The translations under genes and the position numbers were made by a program. From assembly GCA_014656175.1 (NCBI GenBank), contig BNBX01000004.1:58290-122289 (forward strand): a stretch of DNA of 64,000 nt, written 5' to 3'. Positions 36,249 to 44,814 of this stretch are shown one piece after another. Each line of letters starts with the position of its first letter. Position 1 is the stretch's first letter. Under the pieces are notes generated by a model. The model was not told the origin of the DNA and did not search any database. It saw only the letters and a program-made list of their open reading frames with translations. This DNA is from Streptomyces werraensis (GTDB taxonomy: Bacteria; Actinomycetota; Actinomycetes; Streptomycetales; Streptomycetaceae).

Positions 36249-37871
36249 TCAGATCACGCGGAACAGGTCCGCCGTCGTGTGGACGTCCGTCAGGTCGTCG
36301 ACCGTGCGGAGGTTGTCGCAGAGGGACTCCAGGACCGAGCCCGAGGCGGTGGCCGTGCCGGGGGTGGCGATGGCGATGCCGAACAGGCGGAAGTCCAGGC
36401 GGCGTTTGATCTCGTTCCACAGGCGGGTCCATGTCTCCGAGACCTCGCAGGCGTCGTCGGTGATCAGGACGATGTCGCCGCGGGCGCGGGACGCGTCGTC
36501 GAACTCCTCCTCCAGGATCTTCGCCGCCGTGCCCAGCGGGCGCTGGAAGTCGGTGCCGCCGCCGAGGAACGTCTCCGCGAAGTCCAGGACGTCGGTGACG
36601 CGGGCGGGCCGGTCGCCCGGGAAGCGGAAGACCTGGAGCTTGTCGGCGGCCGAGAACAGGATGCCCACGAAGTCCCGGCCGGCGTGACGCGCCTGGTCCA
36701 GGAGCGCCAGCGCGCACGCCTTCGACCACGCCTCCCGGGTGACCCCGCCGGGCCCTTCCGCGTACATGGAGTGCGACGTGTCCACGCACGCGATCACCGC
36801 GCCCCTGCCGGTGCCCTGCTCGCCCCGGCTGTCGTACAGCATCAGCTCCCCGGCGGCGTACCGCGCGGCGAACACCGCGCGCAGTTCCGGCACGCCGAGG
36901 ACGGCCAGCTCGGAGGGGATGACGCGGGAGAGGTCGTCGCCGAGGGTGACGCCGACCAGCTCGCCGGTGGCGTGCTCCACCTTGCGGGCGCGTTCGCCGG
37001 CCGCCATCTGCCGGAAGCGGCCGATCAGTTCGGCCCACCGCGCGAGACGCCCGGAACGCAGCCGTTCGGCGAGGCGGGCGCGCTCCTCGAACGGCATCCG
37101 TTCCGTCTCGCCCGCGTCCACGCCCCACGCCCGCATCAGCGCCGCCTCCTGCCGGACGGCCTCGGCCGCCGCCGACGCGGCGTTCCGGGCGGCCGACCGG
37201 ATGCCGGGGACCGCCGCCGCCATCGCCTGCCCGGCGGCGCCGTCCTCCCGCCGGGCCTCGTCCTCGGCGGCCTCGGCCGCCCCGACCGCCCGGCGCACGG
37301 CGGCGGCGACCGGCGCGGGCACCTGCCCCTGGCCGTCGGCCTTCTCCGCGGCCTGCCGCAGCGCCTCGCCCACGGCGGCCGCCGCGGCCTCGGCCTCCTG
37401 CCGGGCCCGGTCCGCCCGCCCGGTCCGCTCCCGCACCTCCCGTGACCGCTCCAGCAGCCCCCGCAGCGCGGACGCCTGGGCGAGCACGGCCATGGCGGCG
37501 GCGTAGGCGTCGCCCGCCGTGTCCCGGCGCAGGGCGGCGAAGCCGGGGGACTGGGTGAGCGCCGTGACCACCTGGTGGTGGAGCAGACGGGACGGCGCCA
37601 TCACCGTGCTGTCCCGCAGGCGCGGGGCTGCCTGGTACGCGCACAGGAAGACGTCCGCCAGCAGGTCGGGGGCGTGCGCGTGGCGGGTGAGGAGCTGCGC
37701 CGCCAGCTCACGCAGTGCCGCCGACCGCGCGTACACGTCGCGCCACGCGACCCGGTCGTATGGCCCCGCGACCACGGCCGTGGTGTGCCGTTCGGCGGGG
37801 GAGGCGGACAGGGCCAGCCACCGGCCGGCCTGCTGGGTGAGCGCGTCGAGCCGCTCGGTCTCCTCGTCCAT
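36249..37871 (-). CDS. VWA (MIDAS) protein, ViaA/CoxE-like
   Basis: A 540-residue protein with a helical, Ala/Glu-rich N-terminal two thirds and a C-terminal von Willebrand A domain. The metal-site motif is DTSHSM starting at D364, followed by GGGTDFQRPL and VLITDDACEV, so the MIDAS looks complete. It begins seven bases after the stop of the MoxR-type ATPase gene on the same strand. This ATPase/VWA pairing matches the RavA-ViaA and MoxR-CoxE systems, which remodel or activate other protein complexes. Partner complexes are unknown here. Confidence 0.88.
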   Translation of the reverse strand: MDEETERLDALTQQAGRWLALSASPAERHTTAVVAGPYDRVAWRDVYARSAALRELAAQLLTRHAHAPDLLADVFLCAYQAAPRLRDSTVMAPSRLLHHQVVTALTQSPGFAALRRDTAGDAYAAAMAVLAQASALRGLLERSREVRERTGRADRARQEAEAAAAAVGEALRQAAEKADGQGQVPAPVAAAVRRAVGAAEAAEDEARREDGAAGQAMAAAVPGIRSAARNAASAAAEAVRQEAALMRAWGVDAGETERMPFEERARLAERLRSGRLARWAELIGRFRQMAAGERARKVEHATGELVGVTLGDDLSRVIPSELAVLGVPELRAVFAARYAAGELMLYDSRGEQGTGRGAVIACVDTSHSMYAEGPGGVTREAWSKACALALLDQARHAGRDFVGILFSAADKLQVFRFPGDRPARVTDVLDFAETFLGGGTDFQRPLGTAAKILEEEFDDASRARGDIVLITDDACEVSETWTRLWNEIKRRLDFRLFGIAIATPGTATASGSVLESLCDNLRTVDDLTDVHTTADLFRVI

Positions 37872-37878
37872 ACGCGTC

Positions 37879-39078
37879 TCAGAGCCGGGTCGGCACCATG
37901 GACGCGTCCACGCCCAGCGCCTCGGTGAGCACCCGGGCGCGGACCGCGCGCTGGCGGCCGGTCACCCGGTCGACGGTCGCCGTGGACCGGCCGGCCGCCG
38001 CGGCCTCCTCCCGCAGCCGCTCCAGCCGCTTGCCCGCCATGGCCAGCTTGTGGTGGGCGTTCTTGATCACCCACTCGCTCAGTGCCTCCCGCGACTGTCC
38101 GGCCATCGCGTCGAGCTGCGCCTCCAGCTCCTCGATGACGTCGGCCAGATCGAGCGCCTCCCGGGCGTCCGGGTTCACCAGGTTCAGCACTTCCCGCTCC
38201 ACGACCGGGCGCTGGGCGGGGGAGTCCCACAGCACATGGGCCAGGACCGACAGGTCGGTATCGGCGACCTCCGTCCGCCCGTCCAGGTACGCGGACGCCT
38301 GGAGCAGACCGACCGCCTGCCGCCACCGCCGGTCCGAGGCGACGAGCTCCTTGCGGCGCAGGGCCGCCCGCAGCGTCACCACCGCGTCCACGATCGCGTC
38401 GGGCACCCCCACCGCCGGGACGCTCTCGGTGACCGCCCGCTGGAGCGCGCCCAGTTCGAGGGTGGTGCGCGGCGGGGGTCCGGCGGGCCGGCCGACGGCG
38501 GACCGCACCAGCGCGGCGAAGTTCGACGGGTCCTCCAGATAGCCGACCTCGATCCGCACCAGCAGCCGGTCGTAGATCGCGGCGGAGTCCTCCCCGTCGG
38601 GGAGTTCGTTGCTCGCGGTGATCGCGCCGATCAGCGGGCAGCGGATCGGGGCGCCGCCGTTCTCGGGGTGGTAGATCCGTTCGTTGAGATAGCCGAGCGT
38701 CTCGTTCAGCGCGGCCGTCGAGCACTTGAAGATCTCGTCGATGAAGGCGACGTGCGCGGTCGTCGCCCGCCCGTCGTACACCTGCCGGTACTCGCCCCGC
38801 GCCAGCGCGGCCACGTCGATCGGCCCGAACATCCGCGTCGGCGCGGTGAACTTCGACAGCAGGATCTCCCAGTACGCGGCCCCGTCGATCCGGCCCGTCA
38901 GCTCCCGCGCCAGCTCCGACTTGGCCGTGCCGGGCGGGCCCAGCACCAGCGAGTGCTGCCCGGCCAGCAGCGTCACCACCAGCGTCCTGACGACGTCGTC
39001 CCGCTCGAAGAACCGCTCCGACAGCTCCTCGCAGACCGCCCGCAGCCGCAGCGCCGTGTCCTGCGCGTCCCCCGCCAT
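37879..39078 (-). CDS. MoxR/RavA-type AAA+ ATPase
   Basis: A 399-residue AAA+ ATPase of the MoxR class. Walker A is GPPGTAKSE (47-55, K53), Walker B VAFIDEIFKC, and sensor motif ITASNELPDGEDS. The C-terminal third has the LARA-like/helical region found in RavA. ATG at 39078 with GGGAGGG upstream was chosen. Together with the VWA protein downstream it should form a chaperone-like pair that acts on a third complex. The DUF6058-like gene ends 58 bases upstream and may be part of the same unit. Confidence 0.9.
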   Translation of the reverse strand: MAGDAQDTALRLRAVCEELSERFFERDDVVRTLVVTLLAGQHSLVLGPPGTAKSELARELTGRIDGAAYWEILLSKFTAPTRMFGPIDVAALARGEYRQVYDGRATTAHVAFIDEIFKCSTAALNETLGYLNERIYHPENGGAPIRCPLIGAITASNELPDGEDSAAIYDRLLVRIEVGYLEDPSNFAALVRSAVGRPAGPPPRTTLELGALQRAVTESVPAVGVPDAIVDAVVTLRAALRRKELVASDRRWRQAVGLLQASAYLDGRTEVADTDLSVLAHVLWDSPAQRPVVEREVLNLVNPDAREALDLADVIEELEAQLDAMAGQSREALSEWVIKNAHHKLAMAGKRLERLREEAAAAGRSTATVDRVTGRQRAVRARVLTEALGVDASMVPTRL

Positions 39079-39136
39079 GCCGTGTCCCTCCCCGTCCCCG
39101 CCCCAGGGGCGTCTTCGGTCACCCGTGCGGCCAACG

Positions 39137-39742
39137 CTACCCACGCCCGGGCCGGTCCGGGCGCGGGAAGCGGGCTCGCACCGCGTCGATGCAGGTGTCG
39201 CGGGACGTGGGGCCGCCGAAGCGGAGCCGGTCGTAGGCCGTGAACGCCGGTTCCAGGGCGTCGAGCTCGTCGACCAGGGCGTGCAGCCGCACCGCATCGG
39301 CGTCGGGATCGTCGACGGCGGCGCCGATCGCGGCCGTCAGCTGGTCCTTCCGCCGGATGGTGGCCGGGGTCACCGAGTGCAGGCACACGTACTGCCCGCT
39401 GAGATACGCGTCCCACTCCGCCTTCCCGGCGGCCGGGTCGGCCCAGTGGGCGGTGAACCAGGCTTCGAGCAGCTCCACGCCGCCGGCCTCGTCGGCGAGC
39501 GCGAACAGGTCGGCCGGCACCATCTCGGCACCGTCGGACCGCAGATAGCCCGGGAGCGGGAGACGCCCGTCCAGCATCAGCCGGCGCACATCTTCGGGAT
39601 CGCGGCTCTGTACCGCGCACAGCTCCTCCAGGACGACGAACTGCGCGCTGACGTACGCGTCGTCCGCGGCGGTCATCGGATGGTCCCCGTTGACCTCCCG
39701 GAACCGCTCGGCGAGCCGCTGCTTCAGATCCGTCTCCGGCAC
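39137..39742 (-). CDS. DUF6058-like hypothetical protein
   Basis: A soluble 201-residue protein beginning PETDLKQRLAERFREVNGDHP; the layout with PLPGYLRSDGAEMVPADL and WDAYLSGQYVCLHSVTP recalls streptomycete DUF6058 proteins (from memory). GTG at 39742 has GGAGG eight bases upstream. No catalytic motif is seen. It lies upstream of the MoxR/VWA pair on the same strand. Confidence 0.7.
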   Translation of the reverse strand: MPETDLKQRLAERFREVNGDHPMTAADDAYVSAQFVVLEELCAVQSRDPEDVRRLMLDGRLPLPGYLRSDGAEMVPADLFALADEAGGVELLEAWFTAHWADPAAGKAEWDAYLSGQYVCLHSVTPATIRRKDQLTAAIGAAVDDPDADAVRLHALVDELDALEPAFTAYDRLRFGGPTSRDTCIDAVRARFPRPDRPGRG

Positions 39743-39974
39743 GGGTGAACCTCCAGGTCACCGGCGCGGGCCCCTCCCGCGCGGGACTCGGCACGCTACG
39801 GGCCGGACGGTTCGGCGCACACCGAACTGTGGACGGGGTCCGTTACGTTCCGACGGCGGTGCTGCCGCCGACCTGCCACCGACCCTAAGGAGGAGCGGGG
39901 CAGCCGCCGGAGGGCGCTCCGATCGTCCGGCGGGTGAGCGATGAGTTCGGGCGGCGGACGGAGTCTGCTCCGTC

Positions 39975-40871
39975 ATGACTGGTCACACCACCACCGTCAA
40001 TGCCAACGGGGTCACCTTGGGCGTCGAGTCGTTCGGTGACGACGACGCGCCGCTCGTCCTGCTCGCGGGCGGGACGACGATGCTCTCCTGGCCCGACGCG
40101 CTGTGCGAGCGCCTCGCCGCCGGCGGGCGCCGCGTCGTGCGCTACGACCTGCGGGACAGCGGCGCGTCGACGACGCTCGACCCGGAGGCCCCCGCCTACA
40201 CCCTGCGCGACCTGGCGGCCGACGCGGCGGCCCTCACCGACGCGCTCGGCGGCCGGCCCGCGCACCTCGCCGGGATCGGCGTCGGCGGGATGGTCGCCCA
40301 GGTCGCCGCGCTCGACCACCCGGACGCGTTCTCGGCGCTCACGCTGGTCGGCACCCGCGCGGTCGCGCCCGGCCCGTCCGACGACGACCTCCCCGACCAC
40401 GACCAGGCGACGATGGGCCGGCTGTTCGCGCACGCCATGCCCGACTGGAGCGACCGCGAGGCGGTCGCGGACTTCGCAGCCGCCGGGGCGGAGATCCTCG
40501 GCGACGACCCCGTCGCCGCACGCGCGGTCGCCGCGCGCATCTGGGACCGCGCGCCGGACACCGCCCCCGCGGTCCAGATGGCCAACCAGCTGGGCATGGT
40601 GTTCTCCAGGCTGGACTGCGCACCCCGCTGGCGCGAGCGCCTGCCGGAGATCAAGCTCCCCACACTCGTCGTCCACGGACGCCGCGATGCGTTCTTCCCC
40701 GTCGGCAACGCCGAGGCGATGGCACGCGAGATCCCCGGGGCACGGCTGCTCGTCCTCGAGGAGGCCGCCACGGCGATCCCCGACACGGCGGCCGGCGCGG
40801 TCACCGAGGCGATGCTCACGCTCGGACAGGTGACGGCGGGTGACAGGCGGGCCCGGCCCCCACGTCGGTGA
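39975..40871 (+). CDS. alpha/beta hydrolase-fold protein lacking catalytic Ser and His
   Basis: A 298-residue alpha/beta hydrolase of the esterase/aclacinomycin-methylesterase-like group. The fold signatures are present (APLVLLAGGTTMLSW, VVRYDLRDSGAS, acid D238 in VVHGRRDAFFP). At the nucleophile elbow, where GxSxG is expected, the sequence is GIGVG with Gly102 in place of Ser. The catalytic histidine is also missing: the usual GHD segment reads EEAATAIPD at 262-270. The protein is therefore probably not a serine hydrolase and may bind a ligand or act on another partner. ATG at 39975 has no good ribosome site. Codon use is normal, so it does not look like recent decay. Confidence 0.85.
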   Translation: MTGHTTTVNANGVTLGVESFGDDDAPLVLLAGGTTMLSWPDALCERLAAGGRRVVRYDLRDSGASTTLDPEAPAYTLRDLAADAAALTDALGGRPAHLAGIGVGGMVAQVAALDHPDAFSALTLVGTRAVAPGPSDDDLPDHDQATMGRLFAHAMPDWSDREAVADFAAAGAEILGDDPVAARAVAARIWDRAPDTAPAVQMANQLGMVFSRLDCAPRWRERLPEIKLPTLVVHGRRDAFFPVGNAEAMAREIPGARLLVLEEAATAIPDTAAGAVTEAMLTLGQVTAGDRRARPPRR

Positions 40872-40892
40872 GAGGCCGGTGCACACCGATGG

Positions 40893-41441
40893 TCAGCGGT
40901 GGCCGTCCTCTTCCCTCAGCCGCCCCGGCACGTTCGCACGGTCCGGCTGGAGCACCAGGTCGCACTGGTACCAGGTGCCTGGCTCACCACTGAGGTGGGC
41001 CGGGTCGGCCGGACCGACGGGGACGAACCCGGCCTTGGCCAGCACCTTCTGCGAGGCGGCATTCCGGAGGGTGGTGGCCGCCCGCAGGGTGCGCAACCCG
41101 TACTGGGCCGCCGCCAGCCGGCACAGCTCCCGGACGGTCGCGGTCGCCACGCCACGACCGGCGACACGCTGGGCGACCCGGTAGCCGAGTTCAGCGGTGC
41201 GGTCCTCGATGTCCATCAGGTTGAACCGGCCGAGAACCGAGCCGTCCTCGGCGACGAGCACGTGGAAGGCGCAGACACCCGCTTCCTGCTCGGCCAGCAA
41301 GGCGTTGAACCGGGCCGTGAACCGGTCGAAGAACTCGTCGCCGCGGTCGGGGACGGAGGCGGCGAAGTAGGCGCGGTTCGCCCGCTCGAAGGCCAGAACC
41401 GCCGGGGCGTGACCGGCGTGCAGCCGTTTCAGCTCGGACAT
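40893..41441 (-). CDS. GNAT family N-acetyltransferase
   Basis: A 182-residue acetyl-CoA-dependent transferase of the RimJ/RimL type. The acetyl-CoA-binding segment is QRVAGRGVATATVRELCRLA (motif Q/RxxGxG/A), followed by LRAATTLRNAASQKVLAKAG, the typical N-x-A/S-x-x-V-L-x-K-x-G-F core. Start ATG at 41441 begins MSELKRL and fits a leaderless promoter. Converges on the alpha/beta hydrolase gene. Substrate unknown; ribosomal-protein or small-molecule amine are the usual options. Confidence 0.9.
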   Translation of the reverse strand: MSELKRLHAGHAPAVLAFERANRAYFAASVPDRGDEFFDRFTARFNALLAEQEAGVCAFHVLVAEDGSVLGRFNLMDIEDRTAELGYRVAQRVAGRGVATATVRELCRLAAAQYGLRTLRAATTLRNAASQKVLAKAGFVPVGPADPAHLSGEPGTWYQCDLVLQPDRANVPGRLREEDGHR

Positions 41442-41448
41442 TCGCCCG

Positions 41449-41454
41449 ACCTTA
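41449..41454 (-). promoter_or_regulatory. -10 element TAAGGT of a probable leaderless promoter
   Basis: On the minus strand TAAGGT is followed by seven bases and the ATG at 41441 of the acetyltransferase gene. Confidence 0.5.
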
Positions 41455-41470
41455 CCCAGGCCGCCCGCCG

Positions 41471-41614
41471 TGGCCACCTGGGTTTCTGCCGGCGGCGCAC
41501 AGCCCCGGCCTGCACGGCGTCGGCCCGGAGGCGAGGGTGAACGCGTACTCGGCGCTCCCGGAGATCCGCGGCGCGGCGGGCGCGTCGGTGTACGCGGGCC
41601 GGCCGGCGAAGTGA
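41471..41614 (+). other. possible 3' remnant of a decayed gene
   Basis: A frame without its own start reads HSPGLHGVGPEARVNAYSAL and later GAAGASVYAGRPAK before a TGA at 41612-41614, directly ahead of a terminator hairpin. This looks like the C-terminal tail of a protein whose 5' part is lost, but no family was recognised. Confidence 0.2.
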
Positions 41615-41621
41615 GAGGGCG

Positions 41622-41659
41622 CCCGGTCCGCGCGTCGCTGCGGGTGCGCGCGGACCGGG
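41622..41659. terminator. perfect 13-bp hairpin terminator
   Basis: Arms 41622-41634 and 41647-41659 with a 12-base loop, 27 bases from the stop of the small minus-strand gene and eight bases after the possible remnant. Confidence 0.75.
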
Positions 41660-41686
41660 GCCGTGGAGGGGAGCCCGGTGAGGGGC

Positions 41687-42112
41687 TCAGTGCGCGGAGG
41701 ACGCGAGCGGGCGCGGCTTCAGAGCCGCGGTGTGCGCGTCCATCCGCTCGGCGGCCAGGATCGCCGCCGCCGTGTCCGCGCGGGACGCGGCGACGACCAG
41801 GGCGCGCCCGGCGAGCGCGTGCGCCTTCCGGTGCAGGGCCGTCGCGTCCGGCTCGCGGCCGCGCGTGGACGTGGTCGCACGGGCCGGCGTACGTCCTCCC
41901 CGCAGGCGGATGATCTCCTGGGTGAGCCGCTCGGCCGCGGTGTCCAGATCGGCCGAGGGCGCCGCCATGCGCAGCTCGTCGGTGACGGCGAGCAGCGCGG
42001 CGAGATGGCCCGCGAGCTGGATGTCCAGCTCCTCCTCGCGGGACCTGTGGGGGAAGTCGTCAGGGCCGGCCATCGTGCTGTGGACCGACTTGGAGCGGAT
42101 CGGTTCGTACAT
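41687..42112 (-). CDS. small helical hypothetical protein under operator control
   Basis: A 141-residue soluble helical protein beginning MYEPIRSKSVHS; the segment REEELDIQLAGHLAALLAVT and the rest suggest a four-helix or coiled-coil fold. No family recognised. GGAGG lies six bases before ATG at 42112. Its promoter carries an AT-rich palindrome between -35 and -10, so expression is probably induced by a specific signal. Confidence 0.7.
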   Translation of the reverse strand: MYEPIRSKSVHSTMAGPDDFPHRSREEELDIQLAGHLAALLAVTDELRMAAPSADLDTAAERLTQEIIRLRGGRTPARATTSTRGREPDATALHRKAHALAGRALVVAASRADTAAAILAAERMDAHTAALKPRPLASSAH

Positions 42113-42142
42113 GGATGGCCTCCTGGGTGCTGACAGGAAGCC

Positions 42143-42167
42143 ATCCTAGCTTAGATTTTGTCTAAAG
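42143..42167 (-). promoter_or_regulatory. promoter with operator palindrome TTAGA-N5-TCTAA
   Basis: On the minus strand TAGGAT (42143-42148) is a good -10 element and the 17-base spacer above it contains TTAGACAAAATCTAA (42151-42165). The -35 region is weak (CAACTT), typical of regulated promoters. The palindrome does not match the DmdR iron box as I know it; a Fur- or MarR-type site is possible. Confidence 0.55.
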
Positions 42168-42225
42168 TTGAGTCGCGGTCGAAAGTGATCGGCCCTCGGT
42201 GCGTCGATGCGCGGGTACGCGGCTG

Positions 42226-43437
42226 TCAGTGCTGGCTGTAGCCGTCCAGGAAGCGTGCGATGCGGCCGACCGCGTCCCGCAGGTCCGTGGCCGAGGGCAG
42301 CGTGACCACGCGGAAGTGGTCCGGCTCCGGCCAGTTGAAGCCGGTGCCCTGCACGACCATGATCTTCTCGCGGCGCAGCAGGTCCAGCACCATCCGCCGG
42401 TCGTCCTTGATCTTGAAGACCTCGGGGTCCAGGCGCGGGAACAGGTACAGCGCGCCCTTCGGTTTCACGCAGCTCACGCCCGGGATCTGGGTGAGCAGCT
42501 CGTACGCCACGTCCCGCTGCTCGCGCAGCCGTCCGCCCGGCAGGACCAGGTCGTTGATCGTCTGGCGTCCGCTGAGCGCGGCGACCACGCCGTGCTGGCC
42601 GGGCATGTTGGCGCACAGGCGCATGTTCGCCAGGACCGTCAGGCCCTCGATGTAGGAGTCGGCGTGGGCGCGCGGGCCGGAGATCGACATCCAGCCCACC
42701 CGGTAGCCGGCCACCCGGTACGCCTTCGACATGCCGTTGAAGGTGAGGGTGAGCAGGTCGGGGGCGACCTTCGCGGTCGGCACGTGCCGCGCGTCGTCGT
42801 AGAGGATCTTGTCGTAGATCTCGTCCGAGCAGACCAGCAGGTTGTGGCGGCGGGCGATGTCGGTGAGGCCCTTGACGACCGCCTCGTCGTAGACCGCGCC
42901 GGTCGGGTTGTTCGGGTTGATGATGACGAGGGCCTTGGTGCGGTCGGTGACCTTGCGCTCCACGTCGGCCAGGTCGGGCATCCAGTCGGACTGCTCGTCG
43001 CAGCGGTAGTGCACCGCCGTGCCGCCGGAGAGGGAGACGGCCGCCGTCCACAGCGGGTAGTCCGGCGCCGGGACCAGCACCTCGTCGCCGTCGTCCAGCA
43101 GGCCCTGCATCGCCATCACGATCAGCTCGGACACGCCGTTGCCGATGAAGACGTGCTCGACGTCGGTCTCGATGCCGAGCGTCTGGTTGTGCATGACGAC
43201 GGCCCGGCGCGCGGCCAGCAGGCCCTTCGCGTCTCCGTAGCCGTGCGCCGACGACACGTTGCGGAGGATGTCCTCGAGGATCTCGGGCGGGCACTCGAAG
43301 CCGAACGCCGCCGGGTTGCCCGTGTTCAGCTTGAGGATGCGGTGACCGGCAGCTTCCAGCCGCATCGCCTCCTCGAGCACCGGGCCCCGGATCTCGTAAC
43401 AGACGTTGGCGAGCTTGGTCGACTGGATCACCTGCAT
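42226..43437 (-). CDS. AlaA-type pyridoxal-phosphate aminotransferase
   Basis: A 403-residue class I aminotransferase close to the AlaA/AspC group that makes alanine from pyruvate and glutamate. PLP lysine K238 lies in NGMSKAYRVAGYRVGW; other signatures are NTGNPAAFGFECP, VPAPDYPLW, INPNNPTGAVY and the C-terminal arginine region NWPEPDHFRVVTLP. ATG at 43437 fits a leaderless promoter. It is a single gene; the small operator-controlled gene lies downstream. Confidence 0.93.
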   Translation of the reverse strand: MQVIQSTKLANVCYEIRGPVLEEAMRLEAAGHRILKLNTGNPAAFGFECPPEILEDILRNVSSAHGYGDAKGLLAARRAVVMHNQTLGIETDVEHVFIGNGVSELIVMAMQGLLDDGDEVLVPAPDYPLWTAAVSLSGGTAVHYRCDEQSDWMPDLADVERKVTDRTKALVIINPNNPTGAVYDEAVVKGLTDIARRHNLLVCSDEIYDKILYDDARHVPTAKVAPDLLTLTFNGMSKAYRVAGYRVGWMSISGPRAHADSYIEGLTVLANMRLCANMPGQHGVVAALSGRQTINDLVLPGGRLREQRDVAYELLTQIPGVSCVKPKGALYLFPRLDPEVFKIKDDRRMVLDLLRREKIMVVQGTGFNWPEPDHFRVVTLPSATDLRDAVGRIARFLDGYSQH

Positions 43438-43443
43438 GCTGGG

Positions 43444-43449
43444 AGCTTA
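43444..43449 (-). promoter_or_regulatory. -10 element TAAGCT of a probable leaderless promoter
   Basis: On the minus strand TAAGCT is followed by six bases (CCCAGC) and the ATG at 43437 of the aminotransferase gene. No Shine-Dalgarno site. Confidence 0.55.
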
Positions 43450-43823
43450 CGGCCCGGTATGGCCCTTCGGGCCGTGTTTTCCGCCACGTGAGACGCGTCG
43501 GTTCGGGTGGTTTTGTCCTCGGCGTGACGATCACGGGCGGGTGCCTCCATCACCTCCACACCGGGCCTCCCCACGCCCGGCCCCTCTTTCCCCAGGTCCA
43601 GGGGTGACCCTGGAGGCCGTCCCGCGCCCGGCCGCCGGGAGGGTGCGTCGTGCCCGGGGCGGGCGGTGCGTCGTGCCCGGCCGCCGGGGGTGTGTGCCGC
43701 CGGACCGTCACCGGGGAAAACGCGTCCTTGCCCGTCCGGCGTCCCCATGCTGACAATGCGCATGACAACTTTGTGGGCGGCCGGAGCGATCCGGCCGCCC
43801 GACGCCGCATTGAGGGGACCCCC

Positions 43824-44759
43824 ATGAGAAAACCTCTCGTCGTCGCGCTCTGCGCCCTGGCACTCGCCGGCGCGGGCGCGACCCCCGCGGTCGCCGCCGC
43901 GCCATCCCCCACGGGCGCGGACACGACCACGGGCACGGCCCCGGCCACGCCGCTGACGGACGTCGTCGGCGACACGGTCGGGGCCGTCGCGGACACCCTG
44001 TCGGGGCTCACCGCGCCGAAGTCGGCCGCGGTGAACTTCGCGGGCACCGTCTCGCTGAGCAACTGCTCCGGCTCCGTCGTCCGCATGCCGAACTCGGCCG
44101 CCTCCGACCCGGCGCTGGTCCTCACCAACGGCCACTGCCTGGAGAGCGGCTTCCCCGCGCCCGGCCAGGTCCTCACCGACCGGGCGTCCAGCCGCACCTT
44201 CGGCCTGCTGAACGCCTCCGGCGCCAAGGCCGCCACCCTGCGCGCCGACCGGCTGGTCTACGCGACCATGACCGACACGGACGCGGCGATCTACCGCCTG
44301 ACCACCACGTACGCGCAGATCAAGAGCGCGTACGGGATCGACCCGCTCACCCTCAGCAGCTCCCGCCCGGCCGCCGGCACCGCCATCAGCGTGGTCTCCG
44401 GCTACTGGAAGCGGATCTACAGCTGCTCCGTCGACGGCTTCGCCTACCGGCTGAAGGAGGGCGACTGGACCTGGAAGGACTCGGTCCGCTACACCTCCGC
44501 CTGCAACACCATCGGCGGCACCTCCGGCTCCCCGGTGGTCGACGACGCCACCGGCAAGGTGGTCGCCGTCAACAACACCGGCAACGAGGACGGCGCCCGC
44601 TGCACGGTCAACAACCCGTGCGAGGTCGACCAGAACGGCGGTGTCACGGTCCGCCAGGGCATCAACTACGCCCAGCAGACCTACCCGTTCACCGCCTGCT
44701 TCACCACCGGCAACCGCCTCGACCTGAGCGCGAGCGGCTGCACCGTGCCCAAGCCCTGA
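43824..44759 (+). CDS. secreted trypsin-like serine protease
   Basis: A 311-residue exported protease. Residues 1-26 form a signal peptide ending TPAVAAA; a Thr/Ala-rich pro-region follows. The chymotrypsin-fold triad is H104 (LTNGHCLE), D153 (TDTDAAIY) and S234 (GGTSGSPVV). Cysteines at about 81/105 and others suggest disulfides, suited to an extracellular enzyme. ATG at 43824 has GAGGGGA upstream. It stands alone, with a hairpin terminator shared with the convergent D-aminoacylase gene. Specificity cannot be read. Confidence 0.93.
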   Translation: MRKPLVVALCALALAGAGATPAVAAAPSPTGADTTTGTAPATPLTDVVGDTVGAVADTLSGLTAPKSAAVNFAGTVSLSNCSGSVVRMPNSAASDPALVLTNGHCLESGFPAPGQVLTDRASSRTFGLLNASGAKAATLRADRLVYATMTDTDAAIYRLTTTYAQIKSAYGIDPLTLSSSRPAAGTAISVVSGYWKRIYSCSVDGFAYRLKEGDWTWKDSVRYTSACNTIGGTSGSPVVDDATGKVVAVNNTGNEDGARCTVNNPCEVDQNGGVTVRQGINYAQQTYPFTACFTTGNRLDLSASGCTVPKP

Positions 44760-44766
44760 CGGGCCC

Positions 44767-44814
44767 GGCGGGGCGGGCGGTCAGCGCGGGGTCCCGCGCA
44801 CCGCCCGCCCCGCC
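44767..44814. terminator. 15-bp hairpin terminator overlapping the D-aminoacylase 3' end
   Basis: Perfect 15-base arms (44767-44781 with 44800-44814) enclose a loop that itself can pair. The right arm and loop lie in the last codons of the opposing D-aminoacylase gene. Confidence 0.75.

Noticed and set aside
39887..39974. Strong AAGGAGG ribosome-site-like sequence before the alpha/beta hydrolase
   Set aside because: No start codon lies at functional distance; the hydrolase ATG is more than 80 bases away.
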